From an uncultured Collinsella sp. (GTDB lineage: Bacteria > Actinomycetota > Coriobacteriia > Coriobacteriales > Coriobacteriaceae), in the NCBI GenBank assembly GCA_902496845.1, contig CABVCJ010000031.1, positions 1 through 23,339 of the forward strand: DNA of 23,339 nucleotides, given 5' to 3'. The translations under genes and the position numbers were made by a program. Of the stretch, positions 9,772 to 17,621 are shown one piece after another (the stretch's first letter is position 1; every line of letters begins with the position of its first letter). Under the pieces are notes generated by a model. It worked only from the letters and a program-made list of their open reading frames with translations. It had not been told where the DNA came from and did no database searches.

Positions 9772-11148
9772 CTAGGCCCTCAACAGATAGCGCACCTCGT
9801 AGGGTGCAAGCTCAAGGGAGCCAGCCAGCTCGACCGTGGGCACGCCGTCGGCAAGCAGGTCGACAAAGGACCCGTTGAGCTCGCCGGCGCCAAAGGTGTA
9901 AGGCTCACCCACGGCATTCACCGCCACGAGTACCGTCGCGCCGTCACAGGCGCGCTCGAACAGCAGCTGCTTGTTCTGGATCACCACGTTGCGATAGGCA
10001 CCGTAGTTGAGAGCACGGGCAGCCGCGTCGTCGGCCGAGCGAAGGTGCGCAAGCTGCGTGATGAACGCCGTCAGCTCGTTGGGCGCAGGCTCATTGAGCG
10101 CAGGTCGCAGCGCCCAGTCGCCATCGGGGCCACCCTTTTCGCCGGCAATTCCCCACTCGCTGCCATAGTAGACGCACGGGATGCCCGGCATGCCAAAGAG
10201 CATGCCGTAGGCGGGACGCAGACACGACTTGTCGGTGAGGATACTTGCCAGGCGCGGCACATCGTGGTTGTCGACAAACGACAGCAGATGTTTGCCGCGG
10301 TAGATGCACCACGGATCGCCGCCAAACTGACGGTGCAGCGAATGGGCGATCTCGAACATGTTGACCGAGTTAAAGCTGGAGTACAGGCCCTTGTAGCACT
10401 CGTAGTTGGTGCAGGAGTCGAGCATCTCGTCGTTGACGATCTGGTTGTAGTCGCCGTGGAGCGTCTCGCCGATCAGCACGAAGTCGGGCTTGAGCTCACG
10501 GGCGAAGCTATGCAGACGACGCATGAAGTCGCGGTCGAGCATATAGGCAACGTCCAGGCGCAGGCCGTCGACGCCAAAGACCTCGGCCCAGCGGTGCACG
10601 GACTCTAGCAGGTAATCGACCACGGCAGGGTTTTGCAAGTTGAGCTTCACGAGCTCAAAATGGCCTTCCCAACCCTCGTACCAAAAGCCGTCGCCGTAGC
10701 AGGAGTCGCCATCAAAGCTAATGTGGAACCAGTCCTTGTACGGCGAGTCCCACTTACGCTCCTGCACATCGCGGAAGGCCCAAAAGCCGCGGCCGACGTG
10801 GTTGAAGACGGCGTCGAGCACCACGCGGATGCCGTGAGCATGCAGTGTGTCGCACACGGCGGCAAAGTCGGCGTCCCCACCCAGGCGACGGTCGATATGG
10901 CGCAGGCTGCGTGTATCGTAGCCGTGACTATCGGACTCGAGCGGCGGGTTGATGAGCACAGCGCCAACGCCGAGTTTTTGCAGGTAGTCGGCCCATTGGG
11001 CAATCTTCATGATAGGAGCATCGGGGTTGGGTTCGACATCGGCGGCCTGGGCGAGCTCATCCTCGGCAACGGGGGCGGCGTTTTCGCGCGGAGCTCCGCA
11101 AAAGCCCAGCGGATAGACCTGATAGAACGTCGTCTCGTATGCCCACAT
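9772..11148 (-). CDS. Alpha-amylase family glycoside hydrolase (GH13), cytoplasmic
   Basis: A 458-aa GH13 enzyme acting on alpha-glucosidic links in maltodextrin-like substrates. The four conserved regions are present: I DAVFNH (112-117), II GLRLDVAYML with nucleophile D199, III LIGETLHG with acid/base E228, and IV FVDNHD with transition-state stabiliser D296. The (beta/alpha)8 barrel is followed by a short C-terminal beta domain ending SLELAPYEVRYLLRA. There is no signal peptide, so it works in the cytoplasm; layout resembles cyclomaltodextrinase/neopullulanase-like enzymes without an N-terminal starch-binding domain. The ATG at 11148 has GGGAGG five bases upstream. A TACAAT (11189-11184) may be part of its promoter, but no good -35 is seen. 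It is followed with a 3-bp gap by the DNA glycosylase gene. Confidence 0.93.
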   Translation of the reverse strand: MWAYETTFYQVYPLGFCGAPRENAAPVAEDELAQAADVEPNPDAPIMKIAQWADYLQKLGVGAVLINPPLESDSHGYDTRSLRHIDRRLGGDADFAAVCDTLHAHGIRVVLDAVFNHVGRGFWAFRDVQERKWDSPYKDWFHISFDGDSCYGDGFWYEGWEGHFELVKLNLQNPAVVDYLLESVHRWAEVFGVDGLRLDVAYMLDRDFMRRLHSFARELKPDFVLIGETLHGDYNQIVNDEMLDSCTNYECYKGLYSSFNSVNMFEIAHSLHRQFGGDPWCIYRGKHLLSFVDNHDVPRLASILTDKSCLRPAYGMLFGMPGIPCVYYGSEWGIAGEKGGPDGDWALRPALNEPAPNELTAFITQLAHLRSADDAAARALNYGAYRNVVIQNKQLLFERACDGATVLVAVNAVGEPYTFGAGELNGSFVDLLADGVPTVELAGSLELAPYEVRYLLRA

Positions 11149-11220
11149 AGCAACCTCCCGGTAAGCTCAACACAACGACATCCATTGTATGCCCAGCTTG
11201 TATCCCCTCCCCCAAAATAA

Positions 11221-11285
11221 GTTGCGGTGCAATAGGGACTGTTTGCCGGGTTTATTGGGCCCAGCAGTCCGTATTTCACCGCAAC
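11221..11285. repeat. Long imperfect palindrome between sotB-like gene and GH13 gene
   Basis: Arms 11221-11241 and 11265-11285 are 21 nt each and match at 19 positions; the 23-nt loop itself contains GGG/CCC pairing. In the minus direction the stem is followed by TTATTTT, so it could terminate the transporter transcript before the amylase gene, though the U tract is imperfect. Its size and regularity also suggest a dispersed intergenic repeat family; only one copy is in this window. Confidence 0.8.
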
Positions 11286-11302
11286 TGATGAGGAGGATGT
11301 GG

Positions 11303-12499
11303 CTAGGCGACGGGCTTTGCGCGGCGTATGGCTGGGAACATCACCGTGATGGCGAGGATGACGCCCACGGCAGCGATCGCACCGCCCGCGAAGCCGATCC
11401 AGGCGATACCGGGACCCGAAACCACGGCTCCGCCGATCGCGGTACCCGTGCCGATACCGAGGTTGAACAGGCCCGAGAAGATCGACATGGCAACGGCCGA
11501 CGAATCTGCCGGCGTGTGCTTGATGAGCTCGGCCTGAAACGCCACGTTAAAGGCCGTGGCGCAGCAACCCCACAGTGCGCAGACGGCAAGCACTGTCACG
11601 AGCGACGATGCGGCCGGCCCCATGAGCAGCAGGGCCACCGGCACGCCGGAGAGCGTGATAGCAAGGAACGGAAAACGGTGCCCGTCGAACAGGCGGCTGA
11701 ACAGCCAGCTGCCCACCAAGCCGGAACAGCCAAACGCCGTCAGCGTCATGGTGATGGCGCCCGCATCGACGTGCGCGACCTGCGCCAGGAAGGGCTCGAT
11801 ATAGCTGTAGCTTGCGTAATAGCCGGTCGCCATGAAGACCGTGACTGCGTAGAGCGCGATGAGGAGCGGGTTCTTGAGCAGCTCGGGCAGCTGTTTGACG
11901 GTAAAGCGCTCACCCGCCGGCATGGCCGGGAACACCGCTGCCTGGTAGACGACCGCGATGGCTGAGAGGCCCCCGACCACGGCAAACGTCATGCGCCAGC
12001 CCACGGCCAAGCCAATGGCGCGACCGAGAGGCAGGCCAAAGATCTGCGCGATGGACGAGCCCGTGGCGATCATGCTGATGGCGAGCGCGCCGTGGCGAGT
12101 GTCGACCAGGCGCGAGGCCATAATCGAGGCGACTGACCAGAACACGGCATGTGCGCAAGCGACCACCAGGCGCGCGCAGACCAGGATGGGATAGGTCGGC
12201 GCCACAGCGGACAGGAACTGACCGAGCGAGAACACGGCCAGCACGCCCAGCAGCATCCGCTTGAACTCGAAGCGCGAGGCAAACACCATGAGCGGCAACG
12301 ACAGCAGCATGACGCCCCAGGCATAGACCGAGATCATGATGCCAGCTTGGGCCTCGGTGAGCGAAAACGATGCAGCGATGTCGGTCAGCAGGCCGATGGG
12401 CATGAACTCCGACGTGTTGAATACGAACGCGCAGCAGGTGAGCCCGATGAGCGGGAGCCACTGCCTGAGCGTGATGCCGTCTTGCTTTGTTTGAGCCAT
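11303..12499 (-). CDS. sotB: MFS transporter, SotB-like sugar efflux family
   Basis: A 398-aa, 12-helix major facilitator superfamily protein of the inner membrane. The N-terminus FNTSEFMPIGLLTDIAASF and the following AGIMISVYAWGVMLLSLPLM, AHAVFWSVASIMASRL, ATGSSIAQIFGLPLGRAIG and SYIEPFLAQVAH match, from memory, E. coli SotB (YdeA), which exports sugars such as arabinose and IPTG. A cytoplasmic loop (about 195-210, ERFTVKQLPELLKNP) separates the two six-helix halves. The ATG at 12499 has GGAGAGG about nine bases upstream and an extended -10 promoter before it. Downstream is a palindrome that may terminate it. The family call is strong; substrate is not determined, and drug or other sugar export is possible. 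Confidence 0.9.
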   Translation of the reverse strand: MAQTKQDGITLRQWLPLIGLTCCAFVFNTSEFMPIGLLTDIAASFSLTEAQAGIMISVYAWGVMLLSLPLMVFASRFEFKRMLLGVLAVFSLGQFLSAVAPTYPILVCARLVVACAHAVFWSVASIMASRLVDTRHGALAISMIATGSSIAQIFGLPLGRAIGLAVGWRMTFAVVGGLSAIAVVYQAAVFPAMPAGERFTVKQLPELLKNPLLIALYAVTVFMATGYYASYSYIEPFLAQVAHVDAGAITMTLTAFGCSGLVGSWLFSRLFDGHRFPFLAITLSGVPVALLLMGPAASSLVTVLAVCALWGCCATAFNVAFQAELIKHTPADSSAVAMSIFSGLFNLGIGTGTAIGGAVVSGPGIAWIGFAGGAIAAVGVILAITVMFPAIRRAKPVA

Positions 12500-12536
12500 A
12501 TAGGAAAACCTCTCCGATTATCTTGAGCGGTGGGCG

Positions 12537-12545
12537 ATTATAGCA
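12537..12545 (-). promoter_or_regulatory. Extended -10 promoter of the sotB-like gene
   Basis: TGCTATAAT on the minus strand is a perfect -10 hexamer with the TG-n extension. No good -35 is found at 16-18 bases, which is common for extended -10 promoters. The start point would lie about 30 bases before the ATG. Confidence 0.65.
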
Positions 12546-12674
12546 ATGAGAAGTCTATAAAATGAGCAACAAAAGAATTCTTGGAAAACGATTGTTAACA
12601 GACGGCGCGCCAATTCTGCTTAGAAAGCAAGGTACGCAGGAACTCAATGTCGAAAACGCGGCTTCATCTTCGGG

Positions 12675-13502
12675 CTATCGCGCCTGCTCGGATACGCACA
12701 AGGACACCCCCATGAGCACGTCAATTTCGAGCCAACTCGCAACCGCACAATGAACTAGCAAAAGCAGCATATAAGCAAACGCCCCATAATAAAGTCCCTC
12801 ATGCACAAGCGCCGTCACTGAAAGTGCCGACGGCAGCGCCGCACTCGAAACTACCCATCCAACAAGAACCTGGATAGCGCAACTTGCAACCAGGTTCCAT
12901 GCCACCAGCAGCGTTGCGGGACGCGCGATTTCTCTCCAGGAGGAACGAAGCACCGTGACCGAACGCATGATGTAGCGTGGTGCAAACCGAATGCCTCGTA
13001 GTCCCCTCTGCTCCACGTCCGCATCTTCAATTAACACGAATACGAACGACGCGGAAAGAAGCGTCACGATTACTGCCACCACAAGCGAGCACAACACCCC
13101 GAGCTGACTGCTCGCAAGCGAGGCAAAGACTACAATTGCCGATAAAATCAAGTGAGCCAAATAAATTAGCAGCGCCCCAGAAATCTGGAGGGGAACCGTC
13201 GAGGCCAAGAGATAAACCGGAGGGGTTCGAGCAGGTTGCACCGTCTCTTTGGACCGGTCGACGGCAAATAATGAAAAAGCCACATTCGATAGAAGCAGGT
13301 TTAAAAAGGCCGCGACCACAGTGCAAATAAGCGTAATGGACGGATTGATATAGGCGAGCTCAGTTGCAACGTTTGATACACCAATTTGAAGCGCGCTCAT
13401 AACAAACAAGGGGATATATAACGCCATCGTGCAGCCACTCCGGCATTCCTTCGCCCGATCGCCCGATTCCAGAAAGACATTGAAGTTCTCTCGCAAGTTC
13501 AC
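12675..13502 (-). CDS. Uncharacterised polytopic membrane protein
   Basis: A 275-aa protein I do not recognise. After a short charged N-terminus (MNLRENFNVFLESGDRAKEC) it is mostly hydrophobic, with about six likely membrane helices: roughly 27-48, 55-80, 95-122, 124-150, 190-215 and 220-250. A cytoplasmic-looking loop with many arginines (about 160-187, ADVEQRGLRGIRFAPRYIMR) lies in the middle. Start is uncertain: GTG at 13502 has no clear ribosome binding site, while ATG at 13427 (MALYIPLF) has a weak CGGAG upstream. It lies 90 bp downstream of the GH4 gene in the same direction, so it may be its operon partner, but a stable hairpin sits between them. No transporter family signature is visible; a role in the sugar locus is only suggested by position. 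Confidence 0.75.
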   Translation of the reverse strand: MNLRENFNVFLESGDRAKECRSGCTMALYIPLFVMSALQIGVSNVATELAYINPSITLICTVVAAFLNLLLSNVAFSLFAVDRSKETVQPARTPPVYLLASTVPLQISGALLIYLAHLILSAIVVFASLASSQLGVLCSLVVAVIVTLLSASFVFVLIEDADVEQRGLRGIRFAPRYIMRSVTVLRSSWREIARPATLLVAWNLVASCAIQVLVGWVVSSAALPSALSVTALVHEGLYYGAFAYMLLLLVHCAVASWLEIDVLMGVSLCVSEQAR

Positions 13503-13527
13503 TCTATACCCGTTTTCTTACTAAGCA

Positions 13528-13563
13528 GGGCGAACGGGCGCCAATATAAACGCCGGTCCGCCC
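13528..13563 (-). other. Stable hairpin between GH4 gene and membrane-protein gene
   Basis: In the minus transcript an 8-bp stem (13563-13556 with 13535-13528, one G-U pair) continues, after one mismatch, into GGCG/CGCC with a 10-nt loop. The pairing is better on this strand than on the plus strand. There is no U tract, so it may be an mRNA-stabilising or processing structure or an inefficient terminator for the GH4 gene. Confidence 0.5.
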
Positions 13564-13592
13564 ATCCATAATTTCTAGTTTTAACGTCCAGA

Positions 13593-14966
13593 CTAGTCTG
13601 TCCAGCCGTCGATGTAGTCGCGGTTAAGCTCAAAGTACTGCGCGGCGATATCTTTCGCCAAGGAGTACGAATTAACGAGCGGGTGCATCGCGAGGCTCTC
13701 GACAATGTCGCGCTTCGATCGGTTAACGATGCCACGCGCCACGGTGCGCTCGTAGTACTTGACGCGACGAATCAATTCGAGGTTTCCCGCGGGCACAGAA
13801 TCGGCTTCGACGCGATGCGGCACGCAGCCATCGGTGGAGATATCGCACGTTGACTCAATGACATCTGTATCGAGAAGGCCGGGGATGGCGCCATTGTTGG
13901 GGGTGCACAGGATCATCTGCTGCGTCTTGCCAGAGCGAGCAATATCCATGAAGCGGAGCGCGACACCTGCATATCCGCCAGCATCTTTGCCGTACACGTC
14001 AAACGTCCACGGCTTGTCGCGATGAATACCCGTCTCGGCCGCCATGTAGTTGTTTTCGCGCATTCCGTACCACTTCTCAAAGCACGCGAGGCCTTTTTCG
14101 AAGTCGTTCTCAATATCGATAGATGCAAGCTCGCTCGTCATTTCTCGATTAATTTCTTCGATTAGTTCGCCGCGCGTCTGGGGCGAAGAGAGAACGTTGG
14201 CAACGGCGCGCTCGCGATAGTAGAAATAGTATAGGTACTCATTTGGCACGCATCCGCGATTTAGGACGAGGTCCTTCTCGAAGAACCTAAGATCTGTATG
14301 AGCATATGCCCCGTCGTCGTGGATCAAGTCGGACATGATGTCCTCGCCGTCAACCGTCACATTGCGGAAGAACGAGAGGTGGTTGAGTCCATAGCACTCG
14401 CCCTGAACCGATGCGGGATCAACGCCTTTATACTCGGCAAACTGATGCAACATGCCCGAGGGGGCATCGCAAATGCCATAAGTAAAATCATAGCCCATAT
14501 CGCGTAGGGCCTGAGATACGACGCCAGCGGGATTAGTAAAGTTAAACACCTTGACGTCCGGCTTTGCGTACTTCTTGATTAACTCGCAATACGAAGCAAG
14601 CGCAGGGACGGAGCGCATGGCAAAAGACACGCCGGCTGCGCCAGTCGTCTCTTGGCCAAGAACCCCATGCGAAAGAGCAATGCGCTCATCGCGAACGCGC
14701 ATATGGTCCCCACCGACGCGAATCGTCGTGATCACGTAATCGGCGTCCTTAACGGCCTCGACTGCATCGCCCGTCAGTGAAAAATTAAGCGTGGGGCAAA
14801 GCATGCCCGAGACATGGGCGGCAAGGCCACCGTAGATGCGCAGCTTCTCGGGATCATTGTCCATAAACACAAGTTCGTCAATCCCAAGCGATGACGCCTG
14901 CTGGGCTATGCTCTTTGCCAAAAACATGGAGCGGACGCCACCGCCACCTATGACCGTAAGTTTCAT
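13593..14966 (-). CDS. GH4 NAD-dependent 6-phospho-glycosidase (6-phospho-beta-glucosidase-like)
   Basis: A 457-aa cytoplasmic family 4 glycosidase that would hydrolyse phosphorylated disaccharides or glucosides made by PTS uptake, using NAD+ and a divalent metal. It begins MKLTVIGGGGVRSMFLAKS (Rossmann NAD-binding loop) with acidic residues after the second strand (VFMDNDPEK). Further marks: TIRVGGDHMR (81-90), GQETTGAAG (104-112), FNFTNPAGVV (141-150), GICDAPSG with metal-binding C166, and GLNHLSFF with H196. ATG 14966 is chosen over upstream in-frame codons because GGGGG lies seven bases upstream and the Rossmann fold must start there. The metal motif is CDAP rather than CNVP (beta-type) or CDMP (alpha-type), so anomer specificity is open. 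It is divergent from the RpiR regulator and next to a PTS permease. Confidence 0.92.
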   Translation of the reverse strand: MKLTVIGGGGVRSMFLAKSIAQQASSLGIDELVFMDNDPEKLRIYGGLAAHVSGMLCPTLNFSLTGDAVEAVKDADYVITTIRVGGDHMRVRDERIALSHGVLGQETTGAAGVSFAMRSVPALASYCELIKKYAKPDVKVFNFTNPAGVVSQALRDMGYDFTYGICDAPSGMLHQFAEYKGVDPASVQGECYGLNHLSFFRNVTVDGEDIMSDLIHDDGAYAHTDLRFFEKDLVLNRGCVPNEYLYYFYYRERAVANVLSSPQTRGELIEEINREMTSELASIDIENDFEKGLACFEKWYGMRENNYMAAETGIHRDKPWTFDVYGKDAGGYAGVALRFMDIARSGKTQQMILCTPNNGAIPGLLDTDVIESTCDISTDGCVPHRVEADSVPAGNLELIRRVKYYERTVARGIVNRSKRDIVESLAMHPLVNSYSLAKDIAAQYFELNRDYIDGWTD

Positions 14967-14995
14967 ATCGAAACCCCCAATTAGCACATTCAATA

Positions 14996-15030
14996 TTGCA
15001 TGGTTCGCCTGTGTTTGGATATTGTATCCA
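14996..15030. promoter_or_regulatory. Overlapping divergent promoters with a central palindrome
   Basis: The palindrome TGGATA-TTG-TATCCA (15016-15030) contains a plus-strand -10, TATTGT (15020-15025), preceded at 18 bases by TTGCAT (14996-15001), for the regulator gene. It also contains a minus-strand -10, TACAAT (15026-15021), for the GH4 gene, which lacks a good -35. A second perfect palindrome, CAATATTG (14991-14998), is next to it. These are the best candidates for the RpiR operator. Confidence 0.5.
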
Positions 15031-15038
15031 GCATGGAG

Positions 15039-15131
15039 GGCCGCTTCCCGCCCCGGTTGCAAGGCGGGAAAGGAATTCCCCAAGGAGTTATTATTTACGC
15101 AACGGAAGCGGCCACACACGTCCGGCGGGAA
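15039..15131 (+). promoter_or_regulatory. Mutually exclusive hairpins in the rpiR leader
   Basis: TTCCCGCC (15045-15052) can pair perfectly with GGCGGGAA at 15063-15070 or with an identical copy at 15124-15131 that overlaps the ribosome binding site of the regulator gene. GGCCGCTTCC (15039-15048) can instead pair with GGAAGCGGCC (15104-15113). The three pairings exclude each other, so the leader could switch between an exposed and a hidden ribosome binding site. Function is inference. Confidence 0.45.
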
Positions 15132-15141
15132 GGAAGCACCG

Positions 15142-15894
15142 ATGGTTGATAAAAAGCAGATTTCCAAGCTCTACTCAGCCGCAAAGCTATCCGAAACCGA
15201 GCAAAGCGTACTCGAATACCTACTCAACAATATCGACACCCTCGATGATATTGGCATAAAACCCGTCGCCATGGCATGCTTTACCAGCATGACGACAATC
15301 ATCAGGCTTTCGAAAAAGCTCGGCTACCGTGGCTACCGCGAAATGATGTACGATCTCAAGCACCTTCAGCATGTCTCCCGCGAAATGAATCAATCACTCA
15401 AAGACAGTAGCGTCCACTTCGTATGTCACACCGGAGATGTAGACGTATTCATCGCCGCACTGCATCGCAACAGAATGATCGGAGTAAACGGAGAGGGCTT
15501 CTCACGCATCGTTGCGCAGTACATGGCGACTAAGCTCGTTGGACTTGGCTTTTTGGCCGTCATACAGGACTTCCTAGAAACCGATCAGTTTGTCGAATCC
15601 AACCGAAATACGCTCAGCTGCATGATGCTCATATCCAAATCGGGCCAGACAGAAGCCATCCTGGAAACCGCAAGGGCATGCCACGACGCGGGCATTACGA
15701 CCCTCGCGTTTACCGGCAACGAAGACAGCGAGCTCGCCAAGACGGCAGACGCGATCTTTACGATACATGACGATCACCCAATGGATCTTAAGAATGTTAA
15801 GCCTAACTGCTTTACCGGAAGTTGTATTCTCGCATTCGAAGAACTATTGAGTATCTGCCTTGACAATCTAAAACAAGAAGGCCTGGCCCCCTAA
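15142..15894 (+). CDS. RpiR/MurR-family transcriptional regulator (HTH + SIS)
   Basis: A 250-aa sugar-phosphate responsive regulator. The N-terminal HTH domain (about 1-78) has the typical ACFTSMTTIIRLSKKLGYRG recognition region and LSETEQSVLEYLLNNIDTL. The SIS domain (about 100-240) binds phosphosugars; visible parts are IGVNGEGFSRIVAQYMATKL (113-132) and MLISKSGQTEAILETARAC (162-180). It is slightly shorter than the common 280-residue members, mainly in the linker. The ATG at 15142 has AAGGA seven bases upstream; a longer upstream open frame is non-coding and overlaps the divergent GH4 gene. It lies between the GH4 gene (divergent) and the EIICB gene (convergent), the classic placement of a local regulator, and probably controls both. 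Confidence 0.92.
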   Translation: MVDKKQISKLYSAAKLSETEQSVLEYLLNNIDTLDDIGIKPVAMACFTSMTTIIRLSKKLGYRGYREMMYDLKHLQHVSREMNQSLKDSSVHFVCHTGDVDVFIAALHRNRMIGVNGEGFSRIVAQYMATKLVGLGFLAVIQDFLETDQFVESNRNTLSCMMLISKSGQTEAILETARACHDAGITTLAFTGNEDSELAKTADAIFTIHDDHPMDLKNVKPNCFTGSCILAFEELLSICLDNLKQEGLAP

Positions 15895-15956
15895 ATCATG
15901 CGATAGGAAGCCAAGCCCTGGAATTGCGCTATGCAATTGAAAGCCACTTGCGCGTT

Positions 15957-17621
15957 TTACTCGTCACCGAGAACTTCGTGCACCTCAGAAGCGACTTCGC
16001 CGACACGAGGACCGTAAATGACCTGGATTGCCTTGTCGCTCAGGCGGATAACGCCCATAGCTTCAAGATTCTTGGTGAACACCTCGTCGTCTGCAACCTT
16101 AGAACCATCCTTGACAATCACGCGAAGACGTGAGATGCAGTTGTCAAGATCATCAATGTTTTCAGCTCCACCAAGCGCTTCGACAATGCCAACAGCAAGC
16201 GCGCTGTCCTTGGTCGCACGGCCCTGGACTGCCTTCTCGGGAGTGCCATCAGACTCGCCCTTTGCCTCAGCGGCCTTTGCCTCGAACTCGGCTCTGCTGT
16301 TGATCAACTCAATATCGTCACCATCGTCTCGACCGGGCGTCTTGATATCGAACTTAGTAATAAAGAACCGGAAGAGGAAGAAAGCTGCCAGGGAAAAGGC
16401 GGGGAGCAGGATAAGGTACGGAAGCAGATTAAGCTTCTCGGGGCGGAATAAGAATGGGATCAGGTCCTTGATATTTCCCTGGTACACCGAAACGCCCATT
16501 GCCTCCGAGAGAACTTCACCCAGTCCGGAAAGCGGAGCGTAAACGCCAAAGTAGAGCCAGGGGGCGGCAAACAGGAACGTAAAGAGAATAGGCTCCGTAA
16601 CGCCAAAGAAAACAGTCGAAATCACTGTGGGGATTAAAAGACCAGCAACCTTCTTGCGGTTCTGGGGCTTGGCACAAGACCACATAGCAAGGGCGATGCC
16701 CGGGAACAACGCGTAATCGTTAATGCCATAGCCAGCCATGAAGGCCCTAACCAAGAGCTTGTCACTGCTGGGAGAAGCGAGCTGTGCAAGCTGAATGGCG
16801 CTATTGCCCACCACGCGCGTTCCATCAACGACCATGGAGCCGCCAAGCTCAGTCCAATACATGGGCGTCTCGAGCAGCGGATGCAAGCCAAACGGCACAA
16901 GGCTCTCGAGCACCCAGCGATAGACAAACGTACCGACCAGACCGGAGCCTTTCACGAACGTCGCAATACCCGAGAAGCATCCACCGATGACGGGCCAGAC
17001 GAAGTACATGATGCCGCCCAGGATGCCACCGGCGACCAGCGATACAATGGGGACGGTTCGACTGCCCGCAAAAAACGCCAGCGCCGTTGGAAGCTTGGTC
17101 TTGTAAAAACGGCCGGTGATCCAGGCGACCAGGCAGCCCACGATAATGCCGCCAAAGACACCAGAGCTGTAGCCAAAAAAGCCGAGCGAGGTAGTGTAGA
17201 GTGCGGACTGCTCACTCGCCTGAATGGACGTAAGGCCGACCTTCTGAAGAGCTTCCACCGTTGTATTGTCGGCAGCCAAGCCAGCTGCTCCAAGCAGAAT
17301 CTCAACCGTCTTGAGCATGGTAAGATAGCAGACAAGGGCAGAAAAGGCAGCCCAGCCCTTCTCTTTGCGAGACAAGGAGAAGGCGCAGCCGACGGCAAAC
17401 AAAACACCGAGGTTTCCAATGATTACCTCGCCGAGACCCTTAAATACCGAGAAGAACGTAAAGAGCGGCGAAGCGGCATACCAGTCCCAATTAACGCCAA
17501 GGGACACAAGGGTCAGTTCGGTCGTAAAAACGCTACCGATACCCAAAAAGAGACCGGAAATGGCAATGAGCGTAATCGGAACGAGCATTGCCTTTCCGAA
17601 CGATTGGAATTTTTCTTTCAT
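15957..17621 (-). CDS. PTS glucose/maltose/glucoside-family permease, EIICB fused subunits
   Basis: A 554-aa membrane permease of the phosphoenolpyruvate sugar phosphotransferase system that imports and phosphorylates a sugar. EIIC occupies about residues 1-425 with roughly ten membrane segments; marks are the conserved GLHPLLETPMYWTELGG (245-261) and GVTEPILFTFLFA (340-352). A charged linker (about 428-472) leads to EIIB (about 473-554) with the phosphorylated cysteine C495 in DNCISRLRVIVKDGS. There is no EIIA domain. ATG 17621 (MKEKFQSFGKAMLVPI) is chosen over upstream codons because GAGGAGGG lies five bases before it. Its substrate should be a glucoside or disaccharide given the adjacent GH4 phospho-glycosidase. 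Phosphate could come from the free EIIA encoded at 21628-22191. Confidence 0.93.
   Translation of the reverse strand: MKEKFQSFGKAMLVPITLIAISGLFLGIGSVFTTELTLVSLGVNWDWYAASPLFTFFSVFKGLGEVIIGNLGVLFAVGCAFSLSRKEKGWAAFSALVCYLTMLKTVEILLGAAGLAADNTTVEALQKVGLTSIQASEQSALYTTSLGFFGYSSGVFGGIIVGCLVAWITGRFYKTKLPTALAFFAGSRTVPIVSLVAGGILGGIMYFVWPVIGGCFSGIATFVKGSGLVGTFVYRWVLESLVPFGLHPLLETPMYWTELGGSMVVDGTRVVGNSAIQLAQLASPSSDKLLVRAFMAGYGINDYALFPGIALAMWSCAKPQNRKKVAGLLIPTVISTVFFGVTEPILFTFLFAAPWLYFGVYAPLSGLGEVLSEAMGVSVYQGNIKDLIPFLFRPEKLNLLPYLILLPAFSLAAFFLFRFFITKFDIKTPGRDDGDDIELINSRAEFEAKAAEAKGESDGTPEKAVQGRATKDSALAVGIVEALGGAENIDDLDNCISRLRVIVKDGSKVADDEVFTKNLEAMGVIRLSDKAIQVIYGPRVGEVASEVHEVLGDE

Noticed and set aside
9409..10608. 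399-codon plus-strand frame opposite the DNA glycosylase and amylase genes
   Set aside because: Spans two genes with clear catalytic motifs on the other strand; no motifs of its own.
12562..12753. Short plus-strand frame of 63 codons (MSNKRILGKRLL...)
   Set aside because: No ribosome binding site at proper distance, overlaps the 3' end of the membrane-protein gene and lies across the divergent promoter area. A real small gene cannot be excluded but is not supported.
14967..15167. N-terminal extension of the GH4 enzyme and of the RpiR regulator across the divergent region
   Set aside because: Both would overlap each other's start regions. The Rossmann loop and HTH domains begin right at the chosen ATGs, each with a ribosome binding site.
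15895..15956. Terminator between the convergent rpiR and EIICB genes
   Set aside because: Only a weak AATTGC/GCAATT hairpin is present, without a T tract on either strand.
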